The notes under the pieces are model-generated. The model ran no database searches, was not told where the DNA came from, and was given only the letters and a program-made list of their open reading frames with translations. A stretch of 64,000 bases of DNA from Opisthorchis felineus (Eukaryota > Platyhelminthes > Trematoda > Opisthorchiida > Opisthorchiidae): the NCBI GenBank assembly GCA_004794785.1, contig SJOL01005643.1, positions 73,525 to 137,524 on the forward strand, in the 5' to 3' direction. How positions within the stretch are numbered: position 1 is the first letter of the stretch; every line of letters begins with the position of its first letter. Of the stretch, positions 49,045 to 60,847 are shown in pieces. Position numbers and translations under genes: made by a program.

Positions 49045-49560
49045 GCGTTCCCCAAGGCAACCAGCATGTTCATATTCATGGAAGCAGTGATGCTGTCTCC
49101 CCTGAGGGAGGACAGGTTAGAAAAGGTCGGTCCTAAAAACTGCACACTCCGATCGCCCAACGGTTGGCCGTGACCACCGGTGCATTATGCAATACAGTCG
49201 AAATACTTTTAAAACTAAGAGTCCGGTGCTGCTCAAAAGGCACCTGCTGTGCGCAGCTGCACCAGGAGTGAGACAGTAAAGCCTTACTCCCTGCGTCCTC
49301 GAGCCAGGTCAGCTCTCTGCAACCAAGTGGGTCAGACTATTGAGTCATTGGCTCTGGACAGGGTACCCCAAGAAAATCCTAACAACCGCTGCTCGCAGTT
49401 CAGACTTTTGAGTCAGAGGCTAGAGCCAGGGTCCCCGTACAAAACCCAACATTCTCCCATTGCCTTGTGGGTCAGATTTTAAGTCACAGGCCCAAGGGGG
49501 GTATCTCAAAGCAGCTTCTCCAGCCTGAATAACCTGGAAGTATCATTCGCCCTTCGTTCA
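49045..49560 (+). repeat. Repeat F, uninterrupted copy
   Basis: GTTCATATTCATGGAAGCAG, GGTTGGCCGTGA, GTACCCCAAGAAAATCC, CTTGTGGGTCAGATTTTAAG and CAGCCTGAATAACCTGGA recur in the same order at 53895-54570. No protein recognised. Confidence 0.7.
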
Positions 49561-49609
49561 CCGGCCGTCCCCCACACCCCGCCTCCACCCATCGAATGAT
49601 TCACAGCGG

Positions 49610-50420
49610 TTAACCCATCTTCCAGTTCCCTAACCATTGTTTCGTGTCTAAACTAGTAACCCTCAGAATAAACCAAAATAATTCCTTACTAAACCCCCGA
49701 AGCCTGACCCAAGTTGCAGTTTTGAAAGTCCACACTAAGTCAAATTGGGTAACTGGGATCTCTTGCTGAAACATTGCTTTCTCACTGTGTCGATGTATGT
49801 TATGTTCCCGAAACACGCATAAAAGACCCCACTTCGGTCGTGCACCTGAAGCCGCTTAGGCCGAGCTAAAACGTTCCACATTCCAATCTTCGGGTATCTG
49901 GTGATCCTGACATAATAGCTCGTGGTATCTACGGTGCTCTCCGATTCTGGTGTGAAGTTTCCGGTCCCAAGCCATTCCCTGTTGGGTTTCGCCACCGGTA
50001 ACAACACCCTTCGCAATTGACGCCTAATCAAACTAGAAGGATATCCACTACCCCGAAGTTTGTTCTTCACTTCAATTTGGGCCGCTGTCCGACCAACTTC
50101 TTCTGCGCACAGGGCCCTTACACGCCTAAAAACTGATGAGGCAATACTGCAGAATACCGACTTTGGATGGGCAGAAGAGTAGTTCAAAAGTGCTCCAGTG
50201 TCAGTTGGCTTCTCGTACACTGTGGTCTTTAGTTTTCCCCGACCTTAAGTATCATGAAGGCCAAAGTACCCGAAGTTGATTCTATCTCTTTACTAAATTT
50301 GATGTGTGAATGCAGGTCATTCAGATAGTTGTGAAACTCACTGACCTTGTCTCGTTTCATCACGACGAATGCAGGTCGATGCGGTACACAGTGTTTGTTT
50401 GTCGTATCGGCATAAGCCCC
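49610..50420 (-). mobile_element. Penelope-like element RT C-terminal fragment, decayed
   Basis: On the minus strand: FVVMKRDKVSEFHNYLNDLH, IKFSKEIE, LAFMILKVG, then after a frameshift KLKTTVYEKPTDTGALLNYS and SAHPKSVFCSIASSVFRR, with GYPSSLIRRQLRRVL further on. The VYxKPTxTxxxLxYxSxHP pattern is characteristic of Penelope-like reverse transcriptases. Where the catalytic YVDD is expected before FVVMKRDK the frame reads HRPA, consistent with a frameshift. No GIY-YIG endonuclease was recognised. Confidence 0.65.
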
Positions 50421-50904
50421 GGGAGACCATAATTTTGAGACTAAGGAGGACGGGTTTTGTCGAGATCTGTCTTCGGTCAGCAAGAATGACGGAGATGGTA
50501 ATCCTGGTGGGTGATATGAATGTTCCAGTTGATCGATCAAGCCCGAAAGCACAATTAGGTGGTGGATGTGGAGTCGAGGCTCAATGTACGAATGATGGGC
50601 AGCGGCTGCTTCAGCTGTGTGCTGGTCATCGTCTGTTCCTGGCCAGTACGACCTTCCTGCCTATCACTTACCGATGGAGAGCCTCAATTAAAGATTACTG
50701 TCCCTTCTGGGGTACGCAACTTGACTCTGATCATGCCATGGTGCGAGCCCGGTTATCATGCCACAGAAGAGCAGCTCCATTCATCAACCTCAGCAAGTTC
50801 CAGTAGCTCAAGAGTGTCGAGCTGACCTGGCTATAAAGCTACTGGAAACGCACAGTCATGCTGATGAAGATTGGTTGAAGTTTGAATGAGAGCGAGTTAA
50901 ACAA

Positions 50905-50935
50905 ACTACTTAACCACTGAGCTACCTCCAGCTCA
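50905..50935 (-). mobile_element. SINE family A head scrap
   Basis: TTAACCACTGAGCTACCTCC and AGCTC only: the 5' end of the SINE without body. It sits at the break between the endonuclease and RT parts of an RTE-like element. Confidence 0.5.
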
Positions 50936-51059
50936 TCGTTGGCTTCCCTAGCATCGTTTAACCTTGGAGAACCGAGTTCCACAAAGTGTAGCCCACAAGA
51001 TCATTGCGGCACTGAAGCCCGACCACTACGACAAGGTAACAGCCACAGGTCGGACGGGA

Positions 51060-51810
51060 AAAAGTAGGAAACCTTGCCAAGCGCAATTCGCTCCCATTTT
51101 ACCGACTTACCAACGTCATCATAGACTTAGACTTCGTCTACCCAAACCTCGAGGATCTGCTGGTCACCAGTGCGCCATCGTCAACACGGTGCTTGCCTTT
51201 TAGCCCTGGTAACTATCAGTCCGAGGAAGTGTAACCTTCGACGGGCCACCGCAGACTCCCTCAGACACCACATTGATCGATATGGCTTCAGTCCAATGGA
51301 GGATAGAGTCGAAGCTATTCGTGGCATTCTTATTCCTACGACCTTGGCTGCTGTTCAACGCCTCCATGGAATAGCACGTTAATACCAACCTTTTATTCCT
51401 GACCGTGACAACGAGCTTCCGACCGAGACACAGCATGTCTTAGAAACGGCCGAATTGATTGTTTCAGCTAAACCATTTCGACACCGCCATTCCACTGGGC
51501 ATCGTGATAGCTCTTCCGACGCAATCGTTCTACAGCAATGATCCGCAGATATCTGCATAACTGTTTTCTTTTCCAGATCATCACTAACACCGGAGACGCG
51601 TTACTGCACGTTCGGATGCGAACGCCTAAATATCTATTCAAGCGTCCAGCGTTTTACGTACTGGAAGGTCGGTCATCGGGACCGTCTGATCGCAAGCCAC
51701 CAGTCTTCGCAATTCGGAACCACTCGGAACGCCTCTTCTTTGTGGCACAATTACCCACAGGCTTCTGACATATTCCCGACAGGAACAACATATTGGCGGA
51801 TGCTTTATTC
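51060..51810 (+). mobile_element. Ty3/gypsy pol fragment (RT end and RNase H), decayed
   Basis: Recognisable pieces: LTNVIIDLDFVYPNLEDLL (a decayed YLDDLL box), LRHHIDRYGFSPMEDRVEAI, PTTLAAVQRLHGIARYYQRF, FFSRSSLTPETRYCTFGCE and FAIRNHSERLFFVAQLP. These follow the order of the RT palm end, connection and RNase H of Ty3/gypsy elements (the CsRn1 group is the known fluke example). Frameshifts and stops throughout. It lies between the endonuclease and RT portions of an RTE-like element. No LTRs, integrase or primer-binding site were seen, so it may be a truncated insertion. Confidence 0.7.
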
Positions 51811-53834
51811 TGGTGGGACGGTGGCTTTGCTGGAGGTCAGGCGACAGAATCCTCCTGGCCGCAATCACAATCCAACCCGACGCATCATCCGACGCCAGAT
51901 AAAACTAGATGTCCGTGCAGGCCGAGAAGCTTTATGGACTCGAAAAGCCGAATAAATGGAAGCGAAAAATGCTGGAAACATCCATAGGCTGTTCCATTTG
52001 ATTCATTCGACTGGTCCTCGGCAGCCTCTTGTCAGTGCAAGTGTCTGGTACCAAAATGGCTCCCTGATATCCAGCAAAGGAGAACGTTTGGACCGTTGAG
52101 CACAGTACTTCGAACAACAATTCGGCTGACTACCTGTTACCTCTAATCTGGCCTTCAACAGAAAAGTAGGTTATGAATATATAGCCCCGTCGGCCTCAGA
52201 AGTCTCCGAGTGTATATCTCCAATCAAGCGTCATCCCGCTCCTGGCCCTGGCGACCTTCCAATTGTTCTGTGCAGGGATGGCGGTGAATTCCTATCAGTG
52301 TATGTCTAGCCTAGTTGCGTCAACCTGGGAGAAAGAACCCAGCCCAGACAACAGTGCCTATTGTCAAAAAGGATACTCGCAGTGAATGTAGTAACCATAG
52401 AGGCGTCATTTTGACTCTCGTCGTAAAAAGGCTCCGGCGTCACTGATTCTCCACCGTCCTACGGCACGCGAATCCTTAACCCGTGAACATCAAATGGGAT
52501 TTCGACCGGGTAGAGGCTGCGTCGACCACGTCTTCACACTCCGTCAGGTGTTACAGTAGCGCCATATGTAAGGACGACCCACAGTCTTGGTGTTCCTTGA
52601 CCACAAGGGTGCGTTCGATTCTACCAATCGTTCAGTGCTGCTAGCTAAACTTGCTCAACATGGTATGCCCCAGAACTTTGTGTACATAATCCGGTCCCTA
52701 TATTCACATGTTTCTGGGCGTGAGTGTGCGGCGAGCTCTCGAAAAGCTTCCCTACAAAAAATGGTGTCCGACAAGAATGTCCACTCCCCTCGTTCTCGTT
52801 CAACTTTGCCATTGGTAAAATAATAAAGTGAACGCCGGAAGGTCTTCAAAACCCCGGTATTCAAATCGTTGCTGGTGAGAACCTTGTACGTAGAAGATAC
52901 CGCACTCATCTTTGAGGACAAAGACGAAGCATACGCGCAGCTTAATAATCTGATCACCATATCACCTTCCGGGATGGGCCTTGAAACTTCAAAGTGCAAA
53001 GTCACGCTTCAGAAGGTGCAGTCTCTGAACACACCCCTCACAATTCGAGAAGAACCATTGGAGGTTGTGGAGAACCTACATACCTCGGTAGTTCTATTAG
53101 CTCTGACGGAAATGTGTCTGACCCGAATCAAGTTTGCTAACTTGCGTTGTTTGTGGCGCCAGAAAGGCATATCACTGGGTCTCAAACATCGAGCTTACCA
53201 GGCTACAGTAAAGGCTGTGTTGTTCTATGGCTGCGAGACGTGACCTCTGCGGACAGGTGATGTGAGGCGTCTTCAGGTTTTTGACCACCGATGCCTCAGA
53301 AGCGTTGCTTGTATCGGGTGGTGTCAATAAACTCGCAACGAGGTAAATAGAAAACGGGTGTTGGGTTGTGTAGCGGGTACTTCAATCGCTGAAAACATTC
53401 ACCACCATCAACTACAGTGGCTCGGCTATGTGCTACACACGCCAAAACACAGTCTATCGAGACGAGCGTTATCTTTACCCCCCTCCAAAATGGTGGAAAC
53501 CGCGAGGTGGGTAACTTATGACTCGGTAGAAGGGTGGGAAGGAGATTAAGAAGAGTTTGTGTGGCTGGTGCGGTCCAACTTCCAGGATGGGGTCCTCGTG
53601 ACCCCACCTGTGCTTGGCTGGAGACAGTGCATGAAATGGCGGCCGATCGATGTCAGTAGCGTTCGTGATGTCAGTTTCTTTCCAGCTTGTTTAACTGAGA
53701 GCCTGGAGGTATAGACACCTCAGAGTGCTTGTGATAGGCCATCTCCGGATCTCGTCCCTCACCCACTCTTTTCTCTTCTTTTCATTCCAAGGCTTTAAAT
53801 ATAATCATATAAACTGTAGTTTTAGGGCACGGAG

Positions 53835-53856
53835 GCATCAGTGTTAACACTGATGC
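53835..53856 (+). repeat. RTE 3'-terminal hairpin, perfect 22-bp palindrome
   Basis: GCATCAGTGTT followed by its exact reverse complement, 11 bp before a GATGATGATGA tail. The same stem occurs at the 3' ends of other RTE-like copies in this window. Confidence 0.85.
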
Positions 53857-53894
53857 TGGTGTCTCTGATGATGATGACTGTCCACAGGGCGACC

Positions 53895-54570
53895 AACAGG
53901 TTCATATTTAATAATACGCAATAATCGTTCAGCTGTAGCACGCTTCTGGTGCCTAACTGCCATGCCACCTGGAGGAAGCACGAGGATTCAGATGCTGGCA
54001 CGTTGATCAGACCTGGATAGGAGCAGTCGAGATGCAGAAGTTGGGCCCGAAACTCGGACCTTCCGGTCAGCGAATTCGCACTTTGTCCACTGGAAGATCT
54101 CTACATTTATGGAAGCAGCGATGTTGCCTTCGCTCGAGGAAGGATGAGCTAGAAGTCGGTCCTTAAAACCACATTCTCCGGTTGCCCAAAGGTTGGCCGT
54201 GATTTTCGTTGGATTATTCTTCACGGTCAAATTTTGGAACCAGAATCATGCTGCTCAGAAAACACTCGCTGTGTGTAGCCGCACTAGCAGTTAGATATAT
54301 ATGCCTTATTCTGTCTTCGGGCCTAGCAGGCTATTACGACCAAATTGGCCACTGGCTCCCGACAGGGCCCCCCAAGAAAACCCGAAAACCTGTTGCCTCA
54401 CAAACTAGACTTACAAGTCTGGAAGCTAAGGGCAGAGCCCAAGAATGATACCGTACCTTTTCCCACGGTCTTGTGGGTGACTTGTGAGTCAAAGACTCAA
54501 GATGGAGTACCTGAAACAAACGTCCTCCGGCGCGGACAACCTGAAAAGGACATGTGGCCACGCAATTTAG
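53895..54570 (+). repeat. Repeat F, copy interrupted by a SINE
   Basis: GGTTCATATTTAATA, [SINE 53928-54105], ATTTATGGAAGCAGCGATG, GGTTGGCCGTGATTTT, GGCCCCCCAAGAAAACCC and CTTGTGGGTGACTTGTGAGT. Confidence 0.7.
53928..54105 (-). mobile_element. tRNA-derived SINE, family A, inserted in repeat F
   Basis: CGTTCAGCTGTAGCACGCTT, CCTGGAGGAAGCACGAGG and ACTCGGACCTTCCGGTCAGC. It interrupts repeat F; the copy at 49.05 kb shows the uninterrupted version. Confidence 0.8.
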
Positions 54571-55359
54571 GGGCTACCCCAAAGCATACTGATACCCGTG
54601 CCAATACAACCTCGTCTGTTTGTGCCTCCATATATTCACAGTCGACAACTAGCCTTCTAACCTGAGAACTAGAACCCAAACATGCACCACCAACATAAAA
54701 AATCCTCACTATTCAATTAGGGCCACAGACCTCCTTTGCTCACAGCTTTCCCCCACTAAAAATCGGTGTGCTGCGTTAGGTAGCCTACGTCTGCTATCGG
54801 CCTATTTTCAGCATGCATCCCGATTACATTTTTTCATAGGTTCCGGCGCGCTACTTACTTACCAATCGTCCCACACCTTTCAAAACCACCTTACCGCAAT
54901 GGTCAGTTGAACATATATTCATACTACGACCGCACGTTTTTTCTCGGACATTCGGTACAGACTGTGGTTGCACCGTTGGCCGAAACTTACGCAACCGCTT
55001 TATTGAGCCAGGAACAATCCACGGGGACTCCGCGAATACCAGTGCAGCTGTGTCCGACGTGCCGCAGTTCAAAACTCTCCGGCATTGGTTTACTTAAAGG
55101 CCAGTTGTGCTCGCCAACGGTGTACTGAGTGCAGCATAACTGAATATTACCGGATTCTAGGAATACGACTAAAAAACTAATACCATTCGTTGTACCTTTT
55201 TGTATGAGTACGCTGGCGCGCAACACGAATTTTCATCCAGTCAAACAAAGAGTGGGTGCATTTCTTCACGGATCCACAATCTACCCCTATCTACAACTCA
55301 GGAAACCTAGCGTATTCCTTGGACGAAACTATCCTAGCATTCAGTCATTGAGTTGAAAA

Positions 55360-57022
55360 ATTCCACCTGTTGAGAATGGACCAGAGGACATCACGAAGAT
55401 AGACTCCAAAAAGGATTTGGGTATCTGGATCTCTTCAAACATGTCCTTCTCACTGCACCATCAGAAATCGGTCCAAAGGGCATTCGCCGTTCTACGGATG
55501 ATTCGGCGCATCTTCACCCGTTTTGCTCGCATGGACTTCCAAATACTCTATGGGGCCTACGTCAGACCGCTTCTTGAATATGCCGACCAAGTTGTTTACT
55601 CAGGACGCATGAAGGACGTAACCCTCATTGAGCGTGTCCAGAGAGCTGCTACGAAAATGGTTGCCGGCCTTAGATCCGTGGACTATGAAACGCGCCTCAC
55701 ACTGCTTGACCCGCTTTCCCTAGAGCATCGTCGCCCCCTAGGAGACCTAATTCTTACTTATGCTCTGTTTGAAAAATATTTGCCAATGGGTTTTTCAATT
55801 TTGACCGAACTAACACACGACGAGGACATGGTAAGAAGCGCACACTTTCATCAGGCGAAAAATTTTCTCATTTCGGGTAGTAGCTGCGTGGAATAACTTT
55901 CCTCCGACGGTTGTCCACGCTCCTTCCTGAACCCAGTTCAAAGCACTATTAGACAATTTTTTATGCGAGTCCTCTTGCTGGCAATCATACTGCCCCGCGC
56001 TGAGAACTTAAAAAGTGGTGCTGCACCCCTTTTTCGCTTGTGCCTTTCAGGTGTACGACTGCCGCCGAAAGAAAACAACAAAACCGACCCGGGAAACTTG
56101 GGCAAAAGCATCGATCCCGTGTATCAATCCGTGAACCCGTGAATCCTGTGTCTTGATGACCTCCGGGATCCTATCCCAAGGCCTGCAGAAAATGAAGCCA
56201 CGTACGTCTCTAGACCCCGGTAACTGTGTTGGCAAAATAGGCCGAAAACCACTTAGAAACGGGCGTTTGGCGTTTTCACCATCTCGCATCACTCAAAACA
56301 ATGTCTAAGGGTGCTGATTCCAAGTATTGCATCGGAAACCCCTGGAAATCCGGGCAAGCGAGGGATTTTTTAAGCAGCTTAAGGCCATCGGACTAGCGGG
56401 ACGCGTGTGAAGGATGTTCCGACCATTCTGCGGTGTTTTTTTGGCCCAAAGCAATTCTGGGGGGGCACGTCTTGCAAAATTTGTTATTCTTGATGGTGCG
56501 AAGACCGTAAAGTTTATAAGCCTCTTCCAGCTGTTAGAATGCGGGGTTTTCAGGGTCATATTAGGCTTCAGACTTTGAACTGCCAAGCCGATATCCTGCC
56601 GGAAATGCCACTGGATGTATACATGTGAAATCAACCAAAAGCATCCTTGCGAGTAGTTAACTGATGCAAGTTGATCCTGAACACTCAGAGATAACCTATA
56701 TATTTTTCCCGGGATGCCTACCGCTAGAAGCCATCTAACAACCTACCTTCCCCATAACAATTTTTGCGGATGTGGGGGCCTAACCAGGCTGCTGCCACTT
56801 GCAGATTTCTGTTTACCCTTTCCGAATCCACTAGTCCTCGAATCGAGCCAATTTTGGGGAGCAATTTTTGCATTGGACTAGGCCCATTTTTATGACTGCC
56901 CAACTTCCATGCTTCGGTAGGCAGTCGCAGTTGGCGTCTGCCGCCCATTTATTGGGATTGCGCCCGGCGTTAAGCCGTCCGCTGGTTGGGACTAATCATT
57001 ATTATTGTTGTTATAATTCACT
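55360..57022 (+). mobile_element. CR1-like retrotransposon 3' part (RT C-terminus and 3' UTR)
   Basis: Frame 55417-55896 encodes the CR1-type RT thumb region: [72 protein letters not shown] and [19 protein letters not shown]. The frame breaks after about 55850. Downstream sequence, homologous at first to the minus-strand copy at 57.6-59.2 kb, runs to an ATT-rich terminus at about 56997-57022, taken as the 3' end. Bases 55387-55849 match the minus-strand copy without a difference. Confidence 0.75.
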
Positions 57023-57593
57023 TTCAGGTTTTACATTGATTGAAGACTCGCGGCCTGAAGCAGAATAAATGAAAACTTATATGTCGAGGTCCCACTGTTG
57101 GTACAACAGTTAAACGCTCGTTGTTCCAGCCAACCTTGTTTTCGGCGAACAGACTCTACAGAAGAAACCTGTTCATCAAATCTTCTTCCCTTGCATGAAT
57201 GAGCAAATCGTGAAGCGTGCAACGCCGGGGCCTATTACAAAAATACACATCAATAGTCATCTGTTTTCATGTGTTCGACGGTCCGCGGGTTGAGAAATAA
57301 GGCTTTCCAGCACACAGGACGACAAGGTAGGAAAAAGAAGCAAACGGCTCATAGGGTTGCAAGGGAGGGCCTGGACCGTCATTCGTTAACTGAAAAGTCA
57401 CCAGAACACCTCCCTCCCATTTATGATGCTTGGTACTGAAAAGCTAACTGCCCCTATGGCCCTAGCATTAATTATCTGAATCTATGTAACCCGCTGGTTT
57501 GGGAATTTTCGCTGTAACGCACAAGACTTTCCAGCTGATTTTACACATGAGCGAAAATTCTTAAATTATTTCGGTCGCCGGCAACGACAGGAG

Positions 57594-59200
57594 CTTATAA
57601 TAATAAGTTGATTTCCAAACTTGTAGGGAGCATACAAATCGAGGTATGATCAGCCATCCCAACGCAAACGTGAGGGACAACGACACAAAGGGGGAAAGGT
57701 AATACGAAGAAACAGGCTTATCACGTGATAAGTGATTATAGATTTTGGAAAACAAAATGTCCAGAACAATAGGGCATGAGGTGCGACTAGTTCAATGACG
57801 AATCGGGTTGACTTGTACTAAAACTGAAAAACCATTGTTGGCCATGAGTGACTTTGGGCGGTTGAATAAATGGTCAGGGTCACGAAAAGCACAAATGGAA
57901 CTGAAGAGACGGAGAAATTCTAGCTACATTTTACCCCAGGTGAAGACAAATGGCGAACTTTGTCTCGAAAATATGGTTTACGCTGAATCTGAGTAGACCC
58001 ACTCGTGTCACTGTCGGAGGGAGGTCGGTTGTGAAAGATATTTGCGATGGAGGGGTAGTGCTAACGCGCAGGGCCAAACGAGTATTGTAAGTTTACTCGT
58101 TGAACATGCGAAAATGACATACTGAAATCGCAGAACGGGGTAATTGGGTTCGAATGAAGGGCCAGCGGGTTATATCGAACTCCTCCCAGAGGGGCCGAGT
58201 AAACGACTTGTTTTATAGCCACAGGCAAAAGAACGAGTAGGCGAGAGGGCGTAGTCAAGGATTCACGGATTGATACACAGGATTGAGGCTTTTGCCCAGG
58301 CTTCCCGGGTCGGCGTTTGTTCTTATCGTTCAGCAGCTTCCATTCAGCTGAGGGGCACAAGCGAGAAAAAGGTGTAGCACTGCTCTCCAAGTTATCAACG
58401 CGGGGCAGCAATCTTGCCAGCACGAGGACCCAACTAAAAAGGTGTCCAAACGAGCCTTGAACTGGGCACAAGATGCAGCGTGAACAACCACGCAGAAACT
58501 ACTCGAAATGAGAAATTTTGCCCAACGAAAGTGTGCGCTTCTTACCATGTCCTCGTCGTGTGTTAGTTCGGTCAAAATTGAAAAACCCATTGGCAAATAT
58601 TTTTCAAACAGAGCATAAGTAAGAATTAGGTCTCCTAGGGGGCGACGATGCTCTAGGGAAAGCGGGTCAAGCAGTGTGAGGCGCGTTTCATAGTCCACGG
58701 ATCTAAGGCCGGCAACCATTTTCGTAGCAGCTCTCTGGACACGCTCAATGAGGGTTACGTCCTTCATGCGTCCTGAGTAAACAACTTGGTCGGCATATTC
58801 AAGAAGCGGTCTGACGTAGGCCCCATAGAGTATTTGGAAGTCCATGCGAGCAAAACGGGTGAAGATGCGCCGAATCATCCGTAGAACGGCGAATGCCCTT
58901 TGGACCGATTTCTGATGGTGCAGTGAGAAGGACATGTTTGAAGAGATCCAGATACCCAAATCCTTTTTGGAGTCTATCTTCGTGATGTCTTCTGGTCCAT
59001 TCTCACCATGCATGACAAAGATGTTCGCTGTGTCCCCTCAGAATTACATATGGACGCCCTTTTCGCCATTCAGCGGGAGATGCACGTTCAACGACCACTG
59101 CTTTGCAGCGTCTACGTCCATTTGTTGGGCGCTGGCATTAGAACTCCAGGACTTCAAGTCTGTCGGCCATGGAGGTCCATTGACGTAGAGCCAAGCCGAT
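57594..59200 (-). mobile_element. CR1-like retrotransposon 3' part, inverted copy
   Basis: The minus-strand frame 59013-58330 (227 aa) gives the same thumb region as the plus-strand copy, then [15 protein letters not shown]. Upstream, up to about 59190, the decayed RT continues: DLKSWSSNASAQQMDVDAAK, QWSLNVHLPLN and, after stops, [17 protein letters not shown]. The 3' UTR runs down to about 57594, ending in CTTATTATTATAAG. Bases 58527-58989 are identical to 55387-55849 in reverse complement. Confidence 0.75.
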
Positions 59201-60689
59201 GCATGATGATGGGCACTTTGAGTTCGATTGGTGATCCCTTTAGATGCATAGCGCAGACCAGTTGGGATAGATACCGACCGTAGGCGAGGGAAGAGGTGGA
59301 ATGGGACAAGATCAGTCAGTTCTGGTGATTTCGAGGAGATATCAGATATGATGAAGTCTATTAGTAGAATAAAATAACTTAAGGTTTATTACAACTATGG
59401 TGGCGGCAACAAGTGGCCAACTGAGCTAGAATAGGGGTAGATTTATGGTTAGTAACCTAGCAATCAAGCACTGGCCAAGCATTCCAGCATAATGCTATTA
59501 TAACGCAAGGTATAAAAACAGCAAAACTATGCAGTGTTTTGATAAGGGAAAGCGAACACAACGTCTGATGAGGGCAGCACTGGCAAAAGGATGTACGAGT
59601 TTCTCTGGAATTTGCTACGTGTGCTCGACGGTGATGGACAATGAATATGAGAGAACAGGCAACCAGTCCCCGGAGGACTGCTATCAGCTTAAAATTAAAA
59701 GTGGCGCACGGCGAAAAAAGCCTGTGGGCACTAACGTTGGGTGCTATTAGTGACAGGATCGCAAACTTCATTTTTAGTATTTAACGAAGTTCAATGTTTT
59801 TTCAATTTTCATCAGAGAGAAAACTTCATGAGAGAAAACTTCAGCTTGAGGTATTTTCGCTCATGCCACAGACAGCAAAATGGTTGTGGCAAACTTCGCT
59901 TAAGCCGAGTACGGAGGAAGAGGGGTGTCCACCATGGGAATGAAGGTTAGGTTAAAAACGAGTGGACTCACTGGTTCCAAGGAGTATGAAATGTCGTTGA
60001 TCGGATTTATTCAAGCAGGCAAAATGTTGGCACTGAATGAAACCACGTGGTCCTCATGGGAAGAATAAGTGATTTTATGGACAGAACGACCAGGCAGAAC
60101 AATAAATTGGCCAGCTCTTTGGAGTCTTTGCATAAGTTTAGCGGAACAGGATGGCTCCTTGGGAGCAGGCAATACGTTTCGTGCGAAAGTAATAGAAATA
60201 TGGTGAACCAAGCTTGAGCTATCGAAATGGTCTTGTCAGTCACGGCACCATCGGTTCGTGGATGGCTCAATGCCTGAACGCCTTTGTAATTGTGATCAAC
60301 TAGATTAGCACGGAGCACGAATATTTCTTAATCCACTGACGGAGCAGCGTGGCTTATTGTTGACATTTAGGCGAGATGAGTAAAGAAGCCAAACATATAT
60401 TTGAGGCTCAAGATGAAAATAATAAACTAGGGTTTCCAAAAAGCGCTGAAGTTGCCAGTTAGACTGTGGCCTAAAATAATAGACCGCTAGGATTGGTTAT
60501 AACTCCAAACTAGCGTATCGGCGCGATAGTATTAGATCTTAAGAATGGTAGCCGTCATTTCGAAGAGGACAGTAAGGAATGACAAAAAACGATCTGAGCG
60601 ATGGGGGGTGGCCGTTTGTGAACAGGAAGTAAGTGCATTAGCTGAACGGTGTACCGCTGAGGTCATAATTGTCTAGTAGTCCATGAATT

Positions 60690-60847
60690 TGTGTCATAAT
60701 AATAATAATAATGTTTATTCCCAACTGGTGAGCGGCATGCTGTCAGGCATGATCATGATGTTACAGTCAGAATAAAAAAGACTGGCGGGGTTTTTGGGTA
60801 CAGGGGATTGCTCGGAAAGGGGGACATTGCCATAAACATTGAGCATT
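60690..60847 (-). mobile_element. Second minus-strand LINE 3' terminus
   Basis: On the minus strand, sequence about CCAGTTGGGAATAAACATT runs into (ATT)n at 60695-60712. A retroelement 3' end directly abuts the next one at 60850, so two insertions are stacked head to tail. Confidence 0.5.

Larger units (their letters stand above)
50465..53876 (+). mobile_element. RTE-like retrotransposon: APE endonuclease plus RT, split by a gypsy fragment
   Basis: 50465-50800 encodes the end of an apurinic-type endonuclease: ILVGDMNVPVD, RLLQLCAGHRLFLASTTF and LDSDHAMVRARL. About 30 residues between TTF and YRWR, including the expected D-H-I motif, appear deleted. RT resumes near 51826 (RRIIRRQIKLDVRAGREALW), then VFLDHKGAFDS (52590), YVEDTALIF (52887), FANLRCLWRQKGISLGLKHR (53150), VLFYGCET and a C-terminal region to about 53700. 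Many stops. The catalytic YADD is YVED. A 22-bp perfect palindrome at 53835-53856 and GATGATGATGA (53867-53877) close it. Between the two halves lie an E-type repeat (about 50940-51050) and a Ty3/gypsy pol fragment. Confidence 0.8.

Noticed and set aside
58330..59013. 227-codon frame as a host gene
   Set aside because: It is the CR1-like RT thumb region, duplicated in inverted orientation at 55.4 kb.
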